A stretch of 64,000 bases of DNA from Megachile rotundata (lineage: Eukaryota; Arthropoda; Insecta; Hymenoptera; Megachilidae): assembly GCF_050947335.1 (NCBI RefSeq), contig NW_027473352.1, positions 434,001 through 498,000 of the forward strand. Reading direction: 5' to 3'. A program made the position numbers and the translations under genes. The stretch's first letter is position 1. Each line of letters opens with the position of its first letter. Of this stretch, positions 1 to 12,592 are shown piece by piece. Under the pieces are notes generated by a model. That model was given only the letters and a program-made list of their open reading frames with translations. It was not told the DNA's origin and did not search any database.

Positions 1-385
1 GTGTGATTGTGATTGTGTGATTGTGATTGTGTGATTGTGATTGTGTGATTGTGATTGTGTGATTGTGATTGTGTGATTGTGATTGTGTGATTGTGATTGT
101 GTGATTGTGATTGTGTGATTGTGATTGTGTGATTGTGATTGTGTGATTGTGATTGTGTGATTGTGATTGTGTGATTGTGATTGTGTGATTGTGATTGTGT
201 GATTGTGATTGTGTGATTGTGATTGTGTGATTGTGATTGTGTGATTGTGATTGTGTGATTGTGATTGTGTGATTGTGATTGTGTGATTGTGATTGTGTGA
301 TTGTGATTGTGTGATTGTGATTGTGTGATTGTGATTGTGTGATTGTGATTGTGTGATTGTGATTGTGTGATTGTGATTGTGTGAT
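1..385. repeat. Perfect 14-mer array, L context, 27.5 copies (truncated)
   Basis: Repeats gtgtgattgtgatt from base 1 without a visible change until gtgtgat is followed by cg at 386. The true copy number is unknown because the window starts inside it. Its right flank matches those of the arrays ending at 5566, 11822 and 16143. Confidence 0.96.
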
Positions 386-1159
386 CGTGATTGTGTGACC
401 GTGATTGTGTGATCGTGATTTTGTGATTGTGTGATTGTGTGATTGTGTTACCGTTATTGTGTGACCGTGATTGTGTGGTTGCGACTGTGCGATTGTGATT
501 GTGTGATTGTGTGATTGTGTGATTGTGTGATTGTGTGACTGTGTGACTGTGTGATTGTGTGATTGTGTGATTGTGTGATTGTGTGATTGTGATTGTGTGA
601 TTGTGATTGTGTGATAGTGTCTGTGTGATTGTGTGAGTGTGTGATTGTGTGATTGTGTGATTGTGAGATTGTGTGATTGTGTGATTGTGTGATTGAGTGA
701 TTGTGTGATTGTGTGATTGTGTGATTGAGTGATTGTGTGATTGTGTGATTGTGTGATTGTGTGATTGAGTGATTGTGTGCTTGTGTGATTGTGTGATTTT
801 GTGATTGAGTGATTGTGTGATTGTGTGATTGTGTGATTGTGTGAATGTGTGATTGTGTGACCGTGATTGTGTGATTGATGATTGTGTGATTGTGTGATTG
901 TGTGATTGTGTGATTGTGTGATTGTGTGATTGTGTGATTGTGTGATTGTGTGATTGTGTGATTGTGTGATTGTGTGATTGTGTGATTGTGTGATTGTGTG
1001 ATTGTGTGATTGCGTGATTGTGTGGTTGTGCGATCGTGATTATGTGGTTGTGCGATCGTGATTGTGTGATCGTGATTGTGTGATTGCGTGATTGTGATTG
1101 TGTGATTGTGTGACTGTGATTGTGTGACCGTGATTGTGTGACCGTAATTGTGTGATCAT
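1..1159. repeat. HOR unit 0, L type, cut by window start
   Basis: It opens inside a perfect 14-mer array (1-385), then has a CpG head (gatcg, gaccg, gatcg, gttaccgttattg near 450, gcgactgtgcg near 482). A tail of 8-mers follows, with gattgag, gtgtgctt and a gattgatgattg landmark near 873, then cgatcg sites near 1032 and 1054, and the anchor at 1157-1159. The same order occurs in the units around 5.6, 11.8 and 16.1 kb. The 5' part lies outside the window. Confidence 0.93.
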
Positions 1160-1280
1160 GATTGTGTGACCGTGATTGTGTGGTCGTGATTGTGTGACCG
1201 TGATTGTGTGACCGTAATTGTGTGATCATGATTGTGTGACCGTGATTGTGTGGTCGTGATTGTGTGACCGTGATTGTGTG
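1141..1280. repeat. 70-bp exact tandem duplication carrying the anchor
   Basis: 1141-1210 and 1211-1280 read identically and each contains accgtaattg, the gatcatg anchor and a gtggtcgtg variant. Seventy bp is five 14-mers. The gtggtcgtg variant recurs near 8.01 kb, after the anchor at 7991, but there the block is single, so the duplication is local. Confidence 0.95.
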
Positions 1281-3907
1281 ATCGTGATTTTATGATTGTG
1301 TGATTGTGTGATTGTGTGAATGTGTGATTGTGTTACCGTTATTGTGTGACCGTGATTGTGTGGTTGCGACTGTGTGATTGTGACTGTGTGATTGTGTGAG
1401 TGTGTTATTGTGTGATTGAGTGATTGTGTGACTGTGTGATTGTGTGATTTTGTGATTGTGTGATTGTGTGATTGTGTGACCGTGATTGTGTGACCGCGAT
1501 TTTGTGACCGTGATTGTGTGACCGTGATTGAGTGACCGTGATTGAGTGACCGTGATTGTGTGATCGTGTGATTGTGTGATTGTGTGATTGTGATTGTGTG
1601 ATTGTGATTGTGTGATTGTGATTGTGTGATTGTGATTGTGTGATTGTGATTGTGTGATTGTGATTGTGTGATTGTGATTGTGTGATTGTGATTGTGTGAT
1701 TGTGATTGTGTGATTGTGATTGTGTGATTGTGATTGTGTGATTGTGATTGTGTGATTGTGATTGTGTGATTGTGATTGTGTGATTGTGATTGTGTGATTG
1801 TGATTGTGTGATTGTGATTGTGTGATTGTGATTGTGTGATTGTGATTGTGTGATTGTGATTGTGTGATTGTGATTGTGTGATTGTGATTGTGTGATTGTG
1901 ATTGTGTGATTGTGATTGTGTGATTGTGATTGTGTGATTGTGATTGTGTGATTGTGATTGTGTGATTGTGATTGTGTGCTTGTGATTGTGTGATTGTGAT
2001 TGTGTGATTGTGGTTGTGTGATTGTGATTGTGTGATTGTGATTGTGTGATTGTGATTGTGTGATTGTGATTGTGTGATTGTGATTGTGTGATTGTGATTG
2101 TGTGATTGTGATTGTGTGATTGTGATTGTGTGATTGTGATTGTGTGATTGTGATTGTGTGATTGTGATTGTGTGATTGTGATTGTGTGATTGTGATTGTG
2201 TGATTGTGATTGTGTGATTGTGATTGTGTGATTGTGATTGTGTGATTGTGATTGTGTGATTGTGATTGTGTGATTGTGATTGTGTGATTGTGATTGTGTG
2301 ATTGTGTGATTGTGATTGTGTGATTGTGATTGTGTGATTGTGATTGTGTGAATGTGATTGTGTGATTGTGATTGTGTGATTGTGATTGTGTGATTGTGAT
2401 TGTGTGATTGTGATTGTGTGATTGTGATTGTGTGATTGTGATTGTGTGATTGTGATTGTGTGATTGTGATTGTGTGATTGTGATTGTGTGATTGTGATTG
2501 TGTGATTGTGATTGTGTGATTGTGATTGTGTGATTGTGATTGTGTGATTGTGATTGTGTGATTGTGATTGTGTGATTGTGATTGTGTGATTGTGATTGTG
2601 TGATTGTGATTGTGTGATTGTGATTGTGTGATTGTGATTGTGTGATTGTGATTGTGTGATTGTGATTGTGTGATTGTGATTGTGTGATTGTGATTGTGTG
2701 ATTGTGATTGTGTGATTGTGATTGTGTGATTGTGATTGTGTGATTGTGATTGTGTGATTGTGATTGTGTGATTGTGATTGTGTGATTGTGATTGTGTGAT
2801 TGTGATTGTGTGATTGTGATTGTGTGATTGTGATTGTGTGATTGTGATTGTGTGATTGTGATTGTGTGATTGTGATTGTGTGATTGTGATTGTGTGATTG
2901 TGATTGTGTGATTGTGATTGTGTGATTGTGATTGTGTGATTGTGATTGTGTGATTGTGATTGTGTGATTGTGATTGTGTGATTGTGATTGTGTGATTGTG
3001 ATTGTGTGATTGTGATTGTGTGATTGTGATTGTGTGATTGTGATTGTGTGATTGTGATTGTGTGATTGTGATTGTGTGATTGTGATTGTGTGATTGTGAT
3101 TGTGTGATTGTGATTGTGTGATTGTGATTGTGTGATTGTGATTGTGTGATTGTGATTGTGTGATTGTGATTGTGTGATTGTGATTGTGTGATTGTGATTG
3201 TGTGATTGTGATTGTGTGATTGTGATTGTGTGATTGTGATTGTGTGATTGTGATTGTGTGATTGTGATTGTGTGATTGTGATTGTGTGATTGTGATTGTG
3301 TGATTGTGATTGTGTGATTGTGATTGTGTGATTGTGATTGTGTGATTGTGATTGTGTGATTGTGATTGTGTGATTGTGATTGTGTGATTGTGATTGTGTG
3401 ATTGTGTCTGTGTGATTGTGTGAATGTGTGATTGTGTGATTGTGTGATTGTGTGATTGTGTGGTTGTGTGATTGTGTGACTGTGTGATTGTGCGATTGTG
3501 ATTGTGTGATTGTGATTGTGTGATTGTGTGATTGTGTGATTGTGTGGCTGTGTGATTGTGTGATTGTGTGATTGTGTGATTGTGTGATTGTGTGATTGTG
3601 TGATTGTGCGATTGTGTGATTGTGCGATTGTGTGATTGTGTGATTGTGTGACTGTGTGATTGTGTGACTGTGTGATTGTGTGATTGTGTGATTGTGTGAT
3701 TGTGTGATTGTGTGATTGTGTGATTGTGTGATTGTGTGATTGTGTGATTGTGTGATTGTGTGATTGTGTGATTGTGTGATTGCGTGATTGTGTAGTTGTG
3801 CGATCGTGATTGTGAGATCGTGATTGTGTGATTGCGTGATTGTGATTGTGTGATTGTGTGACTGTGATTGTGTGACCGTGATTGTGTGACCGTAATTGTG
3901 TGATCAT
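1230..3907. repeat. HOR unit 1, K type (2,678 bp)
   Basis: The head has gtggtcg, then gatcgtgattttatg, gttaccgttattg, gtggttgcgactgtg, gtgttattg and ccgcgatttt, followed by the largest 14-mer array of the window. A tail of 8-mers begins with gtgtctg and gaatg. It is the paralogue of the unit at 7992-10359. Head length from anchor to array start is 353 bp in both. The 310-bp total difference equals 21 14-mers plus two 8-mers. Confidence 0.95.
1582..3403. repeat. 14-mer array K0, 129 copies
   Basis: The length of 1,822 bp fits 129 x 14 + 2 x 8: one extra internal 8-mer at 2296-2303 (51 copies from the left, 78 from the right) and a terminal 8-mer. Only three single-base variants were seen: c at 1979, g at 2013 and a at 2352. 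This near identity over 1.8 kb points to recent expansion or strong homogenisation. Confidence 0.95.
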
Positions 3908-6900
3908 GATTGTGTGATCGTGATTGTGTGATCGTGATTGTGTGACCGTGATCGTGTGATCGTGATTTTGTGATTGTGTGATTGTGTGATTGTGTGAATG
4001 TGTGATTGTGTTACCGTTATTGTGTGACCGTGATTGTGTGGTTGCGACTGTGTGATTGTGACTGTGTGATTGTGTGAGTGTGTTATTGTGTGATTGAGTG
4101 ATTGTGTGACTGTGTGATTGTGTGATTGTGTGATTGTGTGATTTTGTGATTGTGTGATTGTGTGATTGTGTGACCGTGATTGTGTGACCGCGATTTTGTG
4201 ACCGTGATTGTGTGACCGTGATTGAGTGACCGTGATTTAGTGACCGTGATTGTGTGATCGTGTGATTGTGTGATTGTGTGATTGTGATTGTGTGATTGTG
4301 ATTGTGTGATTGTGTGACTGTGTGATTGTGTGATTGTGTGATTGTGTGATTGTGTGATTGTGATTGTGTGATTGTGATTGTGTGATTGTGATTGTGTGAT
4401 AGTGTCTGTGTGATTGTGTGAGTGTGTGATTGTGTGATTGTGTGATTGTGTGATTGTGTGATTGTGTGATTGTGTGATTGTGTGATTGTGAGATTGTGTG
4501 ATTGTGTGAATGTGTGATTGTGTGATTGTGTGGTTGTGCGATCGTGATTGTGTGATGGTGATTGTGTGATTGCGTGATTGTGATTGTGTGATTGTGTGAC
4601 TGTGATTGTGTGACCGTGATTGTGTGATTGTGATTGTGTGATTGTGATTGTGTGATTGTGATTGTGTGATTGTGATTGTGTGATTGTGATTGTGTGATTG
4701 TGATTGTGTGATTGTGATTGTGTGATTGTGATTGTGTGATTGTGATTGTGTGATTGTGATTGTGTGATTGTGATTGTGTGATTGTGATTGTGTGATTGTG
4801 ATTGTGTGATTGTGATTGTGTGATTGTGATTGTGTGATTGTGATTGTGTGATTGTGATTGTGTGATTGTGATTGTGTGATTGTGATTGTGTGATTGTGAT
4901 TGTGTGATTGTGATTGTGTGATTGTGATTGTGTGATTGTGATTGTGTGATTGTGATTGTGTGATTGTGATTGTGTGATTGTGATTGTGTGATTGTGATTG
5001 TGTGATTGTGATTGTGTGATTGTGATTGTGTGATTGTGATTGTGTGATTGTGATTGTGTGATTGTGATTGTGTGATTGTGATTGTGTGATTGTGATTGTG
5101 TGATTGTGATTGTGTGATTGTGATTGTGTGATTGTGATTGTGTGATTGTGATTGTGTGATTGTGATTGTGTGATTGTGATTGTGTGATTGTGATTGTGTG
5201 ATTGTGATTGTGTGATTGTGATTGTGTGATTGTGATTGTGTGATTGTGATTGTGTGATTGTGATTGTGTGATTGTGATTGTGTGATTGTGATTGTGTGAT
5301 TGTGATTGTGTGATTGTGATTGTGTGATTGTGATTGTGTGATTGTGATTGTGTGATTGTGATTGTGTGATTGTGATTGTGTGATTGTGATTGTGTGATTG
5401 TGATTGTGTGATTGTGATTGTGTGATTGTGATTGTGTGATTGTGATTGTGTGATTGTGATTGTGTGATTGTGATTGTGTGATTGTGATTGTGTGATTGTG
5501 ATTGTGTGATTGTGATTGTGTGATTGTGATTGTGTGATTGTGATTGTGTGATTGTGATTGTGTGATCGTGATTGTGTGACCGTGATTGTGTGATCGTGAT
5601 TTTGTGATTGTGTGATTGTGTGATTGTGTTACCGTTATTGTGTGACCGTGATTGTGTGGTTGCGACTGTGCGATTGTGATTGTGTGATTGTGTGATTGTG
5701 TGATTGTGTGATTGTGTGATTGTGTGATTGTGTGACTGTGTGACTGTGTGATTGTGTGATTGTGTGATTGTGTGATTGTGTGATTGTGATTGTGTGATTG
5801 TGATTGTGTGATAGTGTCTGTGTGATTGTGTGAGTGTGTGATTGTGTGATTGTGTGATTGTGAGATTGTGTGATTGTGTGATTGTGTGATTGAGTGATTG
5901 TGTGATTGTGTGATTGTGTGATTGAGTGATTGTGTGATTGTGTGATTGTGTGATTGTGTGATTGAGTGATTGTGTGATTGTGTGATTGTGTGATTGTGTG
6001 ATTGAGTGATTGTGTGCTTGTGTGATTGTGTGATTTTGTGATTGAGTGATTGTGTGATTGTGTGATTGTGTGATTGTGTGAATGTGTGATTGTGTGATTG
6101 ATGATTGTGTGATTGTGTGATTGTGTGATTGTGTGATTGTGTGATTGTGTGATTGTGTGATTGTGTGATTGTGTGATTGTGTGATTGTGTGATTGTGTGA
6201 TTGTGTGATTGTGTGATTGTGTGATTGTGTGATTGTGTGATTGTGTGATTGTGTGAGTGTGTGATTGTGTGATTGTGTGATTGTGTGATTGTGTGGTTGT
6301 GTGATTGTGTGACTGAGTGATTGTGTGATTGTGTGATTGTGCGATTGTGATTGTGTGTTTATGTGATTGTGTGATTGTGTGATTGTGTGATTGTGTGATT
6401 GTGTGATTGTGTGATTGTGTGATTGTGTAATTGTGATTGTGCGATTGTGATTGTGTGATTGTGTGATTGTGATTGTGTGATTGTGATTGTGTGATTGTGA
6501 TTGTGTGATTGTGATTGTGTGATTGTGATTGTGTGATTGTGATTGCGTGATTGTGATTGTGTGATTGTGATTGAGTGATTGTGTGATTGTGTGATTGTGT
6601 GATTGCGTGATTGTGTGAATGTGTGATTGTGTGACCGTGATTGTGTGATTGTGTGATTGTGTGATTGTGAGATTGTGTGATTGTGTGATTTTGTGAATGT
6701 GTGATTGAGTTATGTGTGCTTGTGTGATTGTGTGGTTGTGTGATTGTGTGATTGCGTGATTGTGATGGTGTGATTGTATGACTGTGTGATTGTGTGATTG
6801 TGTGATTGTGAGATTGTGTGATTGTGTGATTGAGTGATTGTGTGATTGTGTGATTGTGTGATTGTGTGATTGTGTGATTGTGTGATTGTGTGATTGTGTG

Positions 6901-7372
6901 ATTGTGTAATTGTGATTGTGTGATTGTGTGATTGTGTGATTGTGTGATTGTGTGATTGTGTGATTGAGTGATTGTGTGCTTGTGTGATTGTCTGATTTTG
7001 TGATTGAGTGATTGTGTGATTGTGTGATTGTGTGATTGTGTGATTGTGTGATTGTGTGATTGTGTGATTGTGTGATTGTGTGATTGTGTGATTGTGTGAT
7101 AGTGTGATTGTGTGATTGTGTGATTGAGTGATTGTGTGCTTGTGTGATTGTGTGATTGTGTGATTGTGTGATTGTGTGATTGTGTGATTGTGTGATTGTG
7201 TGATTGTGTGATTGTGTGCTGTGTGATTGTGTGATTGTGTGATTGTGTGATTGTGTGATTGTGTGATTGTGTGGTTGTGCGATCGTGATTGTGTGATCGC
7301 GCGATTGTGATTGTGTGATTGTGTGACTGTGATTGTGTGACCGTGATTGTGTGACCGTAATTGTGTGATCAT
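3908..7372. repeat. HOR unit 2, L type with extra tail block (3,465 bp)
   Basis: A K-like head (ccgcgatttt near 4190, with a private gatttag near 4238) is followed by only two 14-mers, then 8-mers, gatggtg near 4557 and the L array. After the L-type tail with gattgatgattg near 6088, an additional segment follows to the anchor. It holds a private gtgtttatg near 6358, a short 14-mer run near 6470-6570 and gagttatg near 6710. That makes the stretch from array end to anchor (about 1.8 kb) more than twice that of its paralogues (about 0.77-0.79 kb). Confidence 0.92.
4622..5566. repeat. 14-mer array L-I, 67.5 copies
   Basis: 945 bp of perfect gtgtgattgtgatt, starting 65 bp after the gatggtg landmark and ending where gtgtgat is followed by cg. 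The same flanks enclose L-II and L-III. From landmark to array end is 1,010 bp here against 828 and 842 bp, differences of exactly 13 and 12 14-mers. Confidence 0.95.
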
Positions 7373-7991
7373 GATTGTGTGATCGTGATTGTGTGATCGT
7401 GATTGTGTGATCGTGATTGTGTGACCGTGATTGTGTGATCGTGATTTTGTGATTGTGTGATTGTGTGAATGTGTGATTGTGTTACCGTTATTGTGTGACC
7501 GTGATTGTGTGGTTGCGACTCTGCGATTGTGACTGTGTGATTGTGTGAGTGTGTTATTGTGTGATTGAGTGAGTGTGTGACTGTGTGCTTGTGTGATTGT
7601 GTGATTTTGTGATTGAGTGATTGTGTGATTGTGTGATTGTGTGATTGTGTGAATGTGTGATTGTGTGACCGTGATTGTGTGATTGATGATTGTGTGATTG
7701 TGTGATTGTGTGATTGTGTGATTGTGTGATTGTGTGATTGTGTGATTGTGTGATTGTGTGATTGTGTGATTGTGTGATTGTGTGATTGTGTGATTGTGTG
7801 ATTGTGTGATTGTGTGATTGTGTGATTGTGTGATTGTGTGATTGCGTGATTGTGTGGTTGTGCGATCGTGATTGTGTGGTTGTGCGATCGTGATTGTGTG
7901 ATCGTGATTGTGTGATTGCGTGATTGTGATTGTGTGATTGTGTGACTGTGATTGTGTGACCGTGATTGTGTGACCGTAATTGTGTGATCAT
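7373..7991. repeat. HOR unit 3, short unit without 14-mer array (619 bp)
   Basis: Head with three gatcg, one gaccg, gttaccg and gcgactctgcg, then gagtgagtg, gtgtgctt and an 8-mer tail with gattgatgattg near 7684, ending in two cgatcg sites and the anchor. The end resembles unit 0 (about 780-1159). It looks like a deletion product that joined a head directly to an L-type tail. Confidence 0.9.
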
Positions 7992-10359
7992 GATTGTGTG
8001 ACCGTGATTGTGTGGTCGTGATTGTGTGACCGTGATTGTGTGATCGTGATTTTATGATTGTGTGATTGTGTGATTGTGTGAATGTGTGATTGTGTTACCG
8101 TTATTGTGTGACCGTGATTGTGTGGTTGCGACTGTGTGATTGTGACTGTGTGATTGTGTGAGTGTGTTATTGTGTGATTGAGTGATTGTGTGACTGTGTG
8201 ATTGTGTGATTTTGTGATTGTGTGATTGTGTGATTGTGTGACCGTGATTGTGTGACCGCGATTTTGTGACCGTGATTGTGTGACCGTGATTGAGTGACCG
8301 TGATTGAGTGACCGTGATTGTGTGATCGTGTGATTGTGTGATTGTGTGATTGTGATTGTGTGATTGTGATTGTGTGATTGTGATTGTGTGATTGTGATTG
8401 TGTGATTGTGATTGTGTGATTGTGATTGTGTGATTGTGATTGTGTGATTGTGATTGTGTGATTGTGATTGTGTGATTGTGATTGTGTGATTGTGATTGTG
8501 TGATTGTGATTGTGTGATTGTGATTGTGTGATTGTGATTGTGTGATTGTGATTGTGTGATTGTGATTGTGTGATTGTGATTGTGTGATTGTGTGATTGTG
8601 ATTGTGTGATTGTGATTGTGTGATTGTGATTGTGTGATTGTGATTGTGTGATTGTGATTGTGTGATTGTGATTGTGTGATTGTGATTGTGTGATTGTGAT
8701 TGTGTGATTGTGATTGTGTGATTGTGATTGTGTGATTGTGATTGTGTGATTGTGATTGTGTGATTGTGATTGTGTGATTGTGATTGTGTGATTGTGATTG
8801 TGTGATTGTGATTGTGTGATTGTGATTGTGTGATTGTGATTGTGTGATTGTGATTGTGTGATTGTGATTGTGTGATTGTGATTGTGTGATTGTGATTGTG
8901 TGATTGTGATTGTGTGATTGTGATTGTGTGATTGTGATTGTGTGATTGTGATTGTGTGATTGTGATTGTGTGATTGTGATTGTGTGATTGTGATTGTGTG
9001 ATTGTGATTGTGTGATTGTGATTGTGTGATTGTGATTGTGTGATTGTGATTGTGTGATTGTGATTGTGTGATTGTGATTGTGTGATTGTGATTGTGTGAT
9101 TGTGATTGTGTGATTGTGATTGTGTGATTGTGATTGTGTGATTGTGATTGTGTGATTGTGATTGTGTGATTGTGATTGTGTGATTGTGATTGTGTGATTG
9201 TGATTGTGTGATTGTGATTGTGTGATTGTGATTGTGTGATTGTGATTGTGTGATTGTGATTGTGTGATTGTGATTGTGTGATTGTGATTGTGTGATTGTG
9301 ATTGTGTGATTGTGATTGTGTGATTGTGATTGTGTGATTGTGATTGTGTGATTGTGATTGTGTGATTGTGATTGTGTGATTGTGATTGTGTGATTGTGAT
9401 TGTGTGATTGTGATTGTGTGATTGTGATTGTGTGATTGTGATTGTGTGATTGTGATTGTGTGATTGTGATTGTGTGATTGTGATTGTGTGATTGTGATTG
9501 TGTGATTGTGATTGTGTGATTGTGATTGTGTGATTGTGATTGTGTGATTGTGATTGTGTGATTGTGATTGTGTGATTGTGATTGTGTGATTGTGATTGTG
9601 TGATTGTGATTGTGTGATTGTGATTGTGTGATTGTGATTGTGTGATTGTGATTGTGTGATTGTGATTGTGTGATTGTGATTGTGTGATTGTGATTGTGTG
9701 ATTGTGATTGTGTGATTGTGATTGTGTGATTGTGATTGTGTGATTGTGATTGTGTGATTGTGATTGTGTGATTGTGATTGTGTGATTGTGATTGTGTGAT
9801 TGTGATTGTGTGATTGTGATTGTGTGATTGTGATTGTGTGATTGTGATTGTGTGATTGTGATTGTGTGATTGTGTCTGTGTGATTGTGTGAATGTGTGAT
9901 TGTGTGATTGTGTGATTGTGTGATTGTGTGGTTGTGTGATTGTGTGACTGTGTGATTGTGCGATTGTGATTGTGTGATTGTGATTGTGTGATTGTGTGAT
10001 TGTGTGATTGTGTGACTGTGTGATTGTGTGATTGTGTGATTGTGTGATTGTGTGATTGTGTGATTGTGTGATTGTGCGATTGTGTGATTGTGTGATTGTG
10101 TGATTGTGTGATTGTGTGACTGTGTGATTGTGTGACTGTGTGATTGTGTGATTGTGTGATTGTGTGATTGTGTGATTGTGTGATTGTGTGATTGTGTGAT
10201 TGTGTGATTGTGTGATTGTGTGATTGTGTGATTGCGTGATTGTGTAGTTGTGCGATCGTGATTGTGAGATCGTGATTGTGTGATTGCGTGATTGTGATTG
10301 TGTGATTGTGTGACTGTGATTGTGTGACCGTGATTGTGTGACCGTAATTGTGTGATCAT
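7992..10359. repeat. HOR unit 4, K type (2,368 bp)
   Basis: Paralogue of unit 1: same gtggtcg and gatttta variants in the head, same 353-bp head, then a large 14-mer array and a tail starting gtgtctg and gaatg. The tail after the array is 488 bp here against 504 bp in unit 1, a difference of two 8-mers. Confidence 0.95.
8344..9871. repeat. 14-mer array K2, 108 copies
   Basis: 1,528 bp fits 108 x 14 + 2 x 8. An internal extra 8-mer at 8582-8589 lies 17 copies from the left and 91 from the right, against 51 and 78 in K0. If that 8-mer is shared by descent, 14-mers were lost on one side and gained on the other. No other variant was seen. Confidence 0.95.
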
Positions 10360-12592
10360 GATTGTGTGATCGTGATTGTGTGATCGTGATTGTGTGACCG
10401 TGATTGTGTGATCGTGATTTTGTGATTGTGTGATTGTGTGATTGTGTGAATGTGTGATTGTGTTACCGTTATTGTGTGACCGTGATTGTGTGGTTGCGAC
10501 TGTGTGATTGTGACTGTGTGATTGTGTGAGTGTGTTATTGTGTGATTGAGTGATTGTGTGACTGTGTGATTGTGTGATTGTGTGATTGTGTGATTTTGTG
10601 ATTGTGTGATTGTGTGATTGTGTGACCGTGATTGTGTGACCGCGATTTTGTGACCGTGATTGTGTGACCGTGATTGAGTGACCGTGATTGAGTGACCGTG
10701 ATTGTGTGATCGTGTGATTGTGTGATTGTGTGATTGTGATTGTGTGATTGTGATTGTGTGATTGTGTGACTGTGTGATTGTGTGATTGTGTGATTGTGTG
10801 ATTGTGTGATTGTGATTGTGTGATTGTGATTGTGTGATAGTGTCTGTGTGATTGTGTGAGTGTGTGATTGTGTGATTGTGTGATTGTGTGATTGTGTGAT
10901 TGTGTGATTGTGTGATTGTGTGATTGTGAGATTGTGTGATTGTGTGAATGTGTGATTGTGTGATTGTGTGGTTGTGCGATCGTGATTGTGTGATGGTGAT
11001 TGTGTGATTGCGTGATTGTGATTGTGTGATTGTGTGACTGTGATTGTGTGACCGTGATTGTGTGATTGTGATTGTGTGATTGTGATTGTGTGATTGTGAT
11101 TGTGTGATTGTGATTGTGTGATTGTGATTGTGTGATTGTGATTGTGTGATTGTGATTGTGTGATTGTGATTGTGTGATTGTGATTGTGTGATTGTGATTG
11201 TGTGATTGTGATTGTGTGATTGTGATTGTGTGATTGTGATTGTGTGATTGTGATTGTGTGATTGTGATTGTGTGATTGTGATTGTGTGATTGTGATTGTG
11301 TGATTGTGATTGTGTGATTGTGATTGTGTGATTGTGATTGTGTGATTGTGATTGTGTGATTGTGATTGTGTGATTGTGATTGTGTGATTGTGATTGTGTG
11401 ATTGTGATTGTGTGATTGTGATTGTGTGATTGTGATTGTGTGATTGTGATTGTGTGATTGTGATTGTGTGATTGTGATTGTGTGATTGTGATTGTGTGAT
11501 TGTGATTGTGTGATTGTGATTGTGTGATTGTGATTGTGTGATTGTGATTGTGTGATTGTGATTGTGTGATTGTGATTGTGTGATTGTGATTGTGTGATTG
11601 TGATTGTGTGATTGTGATTGTGTGATTGTGATTGTGTGATTGTGATTGTGTGATTGTGATTGTGTGATTGTGATTGTGTGATTGTGATTGTGTGATTGTG
11701 ATTGTGTGATTGTGATTGTGTGATTGTGATTGTGTGATTGTGATTGTGTGATTGTGATTGTGTGATTGTGATTGTGTGATTGTGATTGTGTGATTGTGAT
11801 TGTGTGATTGTGATTGTGTGATCGTGATTGTGTGACCGTGATTGTGTGATCGTGATTTTGTGATTGTGTGATTGTGTGATTGTGTTACCGTTATTGTGTG
11901 ACCGTGATTGTGTGGTTGCGACTGTGCGATTGTGATTGTGTGATTGTGTGATTGTGTGATTGTGTGATTGTGTGATTGTGTGATTGTGTGACTGTGTGAC
12001 TGTGTGATTGTGTGATTGTGTGATTGTGTGATTGTGTGATTGTGATTGTGTGATTGTGATTGTGTGATAGTGTCTGTGTGATTGTGTGAGTGTGTGATTG
12101 TGTGATTGTGTGATTGTGAGATTGTGTGATTGTGTGATTGTGTGATTGAGTGATTGTGTGATTGTGTGATTGTGTGATTGAGTGATTGTGTGATTGTGTG
12201 ATTGTGTGATTGTGTGATTGAGTGATTGTGTGCTTGTGTGATTGTGTGATTTTGTGATTGAGTGATTGTGTGATTGTGTGATTGTGTGATTGTGTGAATG
12301 TGTGATTGTGTGATTGATGATTGTGTGATTGTGTGATTGTGTGATTGTGTGATTGTGTGATTGTGTGATTGTGTGATTGTGTGATTGTGTGATTGTGTGA
12401 TTGTGTGATTGTGTGATTGTGTGATTGTGTGATTGTGTGATTGTGTGATTGTGTGATTGTGTGATTGCGTGATTGTGTGGTTGTGCGATCGTGATTGTGT
12501 GATCGTGATTGTGTGATTGCGTGATTGTGATTGTGTGATTGTGTGACTGTGATTGTGTGACCGTGATTGTGTGACCGTAATTGTGTGATCAT
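10360..12592. repeat. HOR unit 5, L type (2,233 bp)
   Basis: Head, two 14-mers, 8-mers with gatggtg near 10995, the L-II array, then a second CpG head (gttaccg, gcgactgtgcg), an 8-mer tail with gattgatgattg near 12315 and the anchor. Almost identical in order to unit 7. The stretch from array end to anchor is 769 bp here and 793 bp there, a difference of three 8-mers. Confidence 0.95.
11060..11822. repeat. 14-mer array L-II, 54.5 copies
   Basis: 763 bp of perfect 14-mers with the same flanks as L-I and L-III. It is one copy shorter than L-III and 13 shorter than L-I. Confidence 0.95.

Noticed and set aside
1..385. CRISPR-like array
   Set aside because: Units are contiguous without spacers, and no cas genes or leader are present.
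1155..1162. Promoter, operator or replication origin at the palindrome TGATCA in the anchor
   Set aside because: It is a six-base palindrome inside a HOR present about 40 times. No gene lies next to it and no further regulatory sequence is visible.
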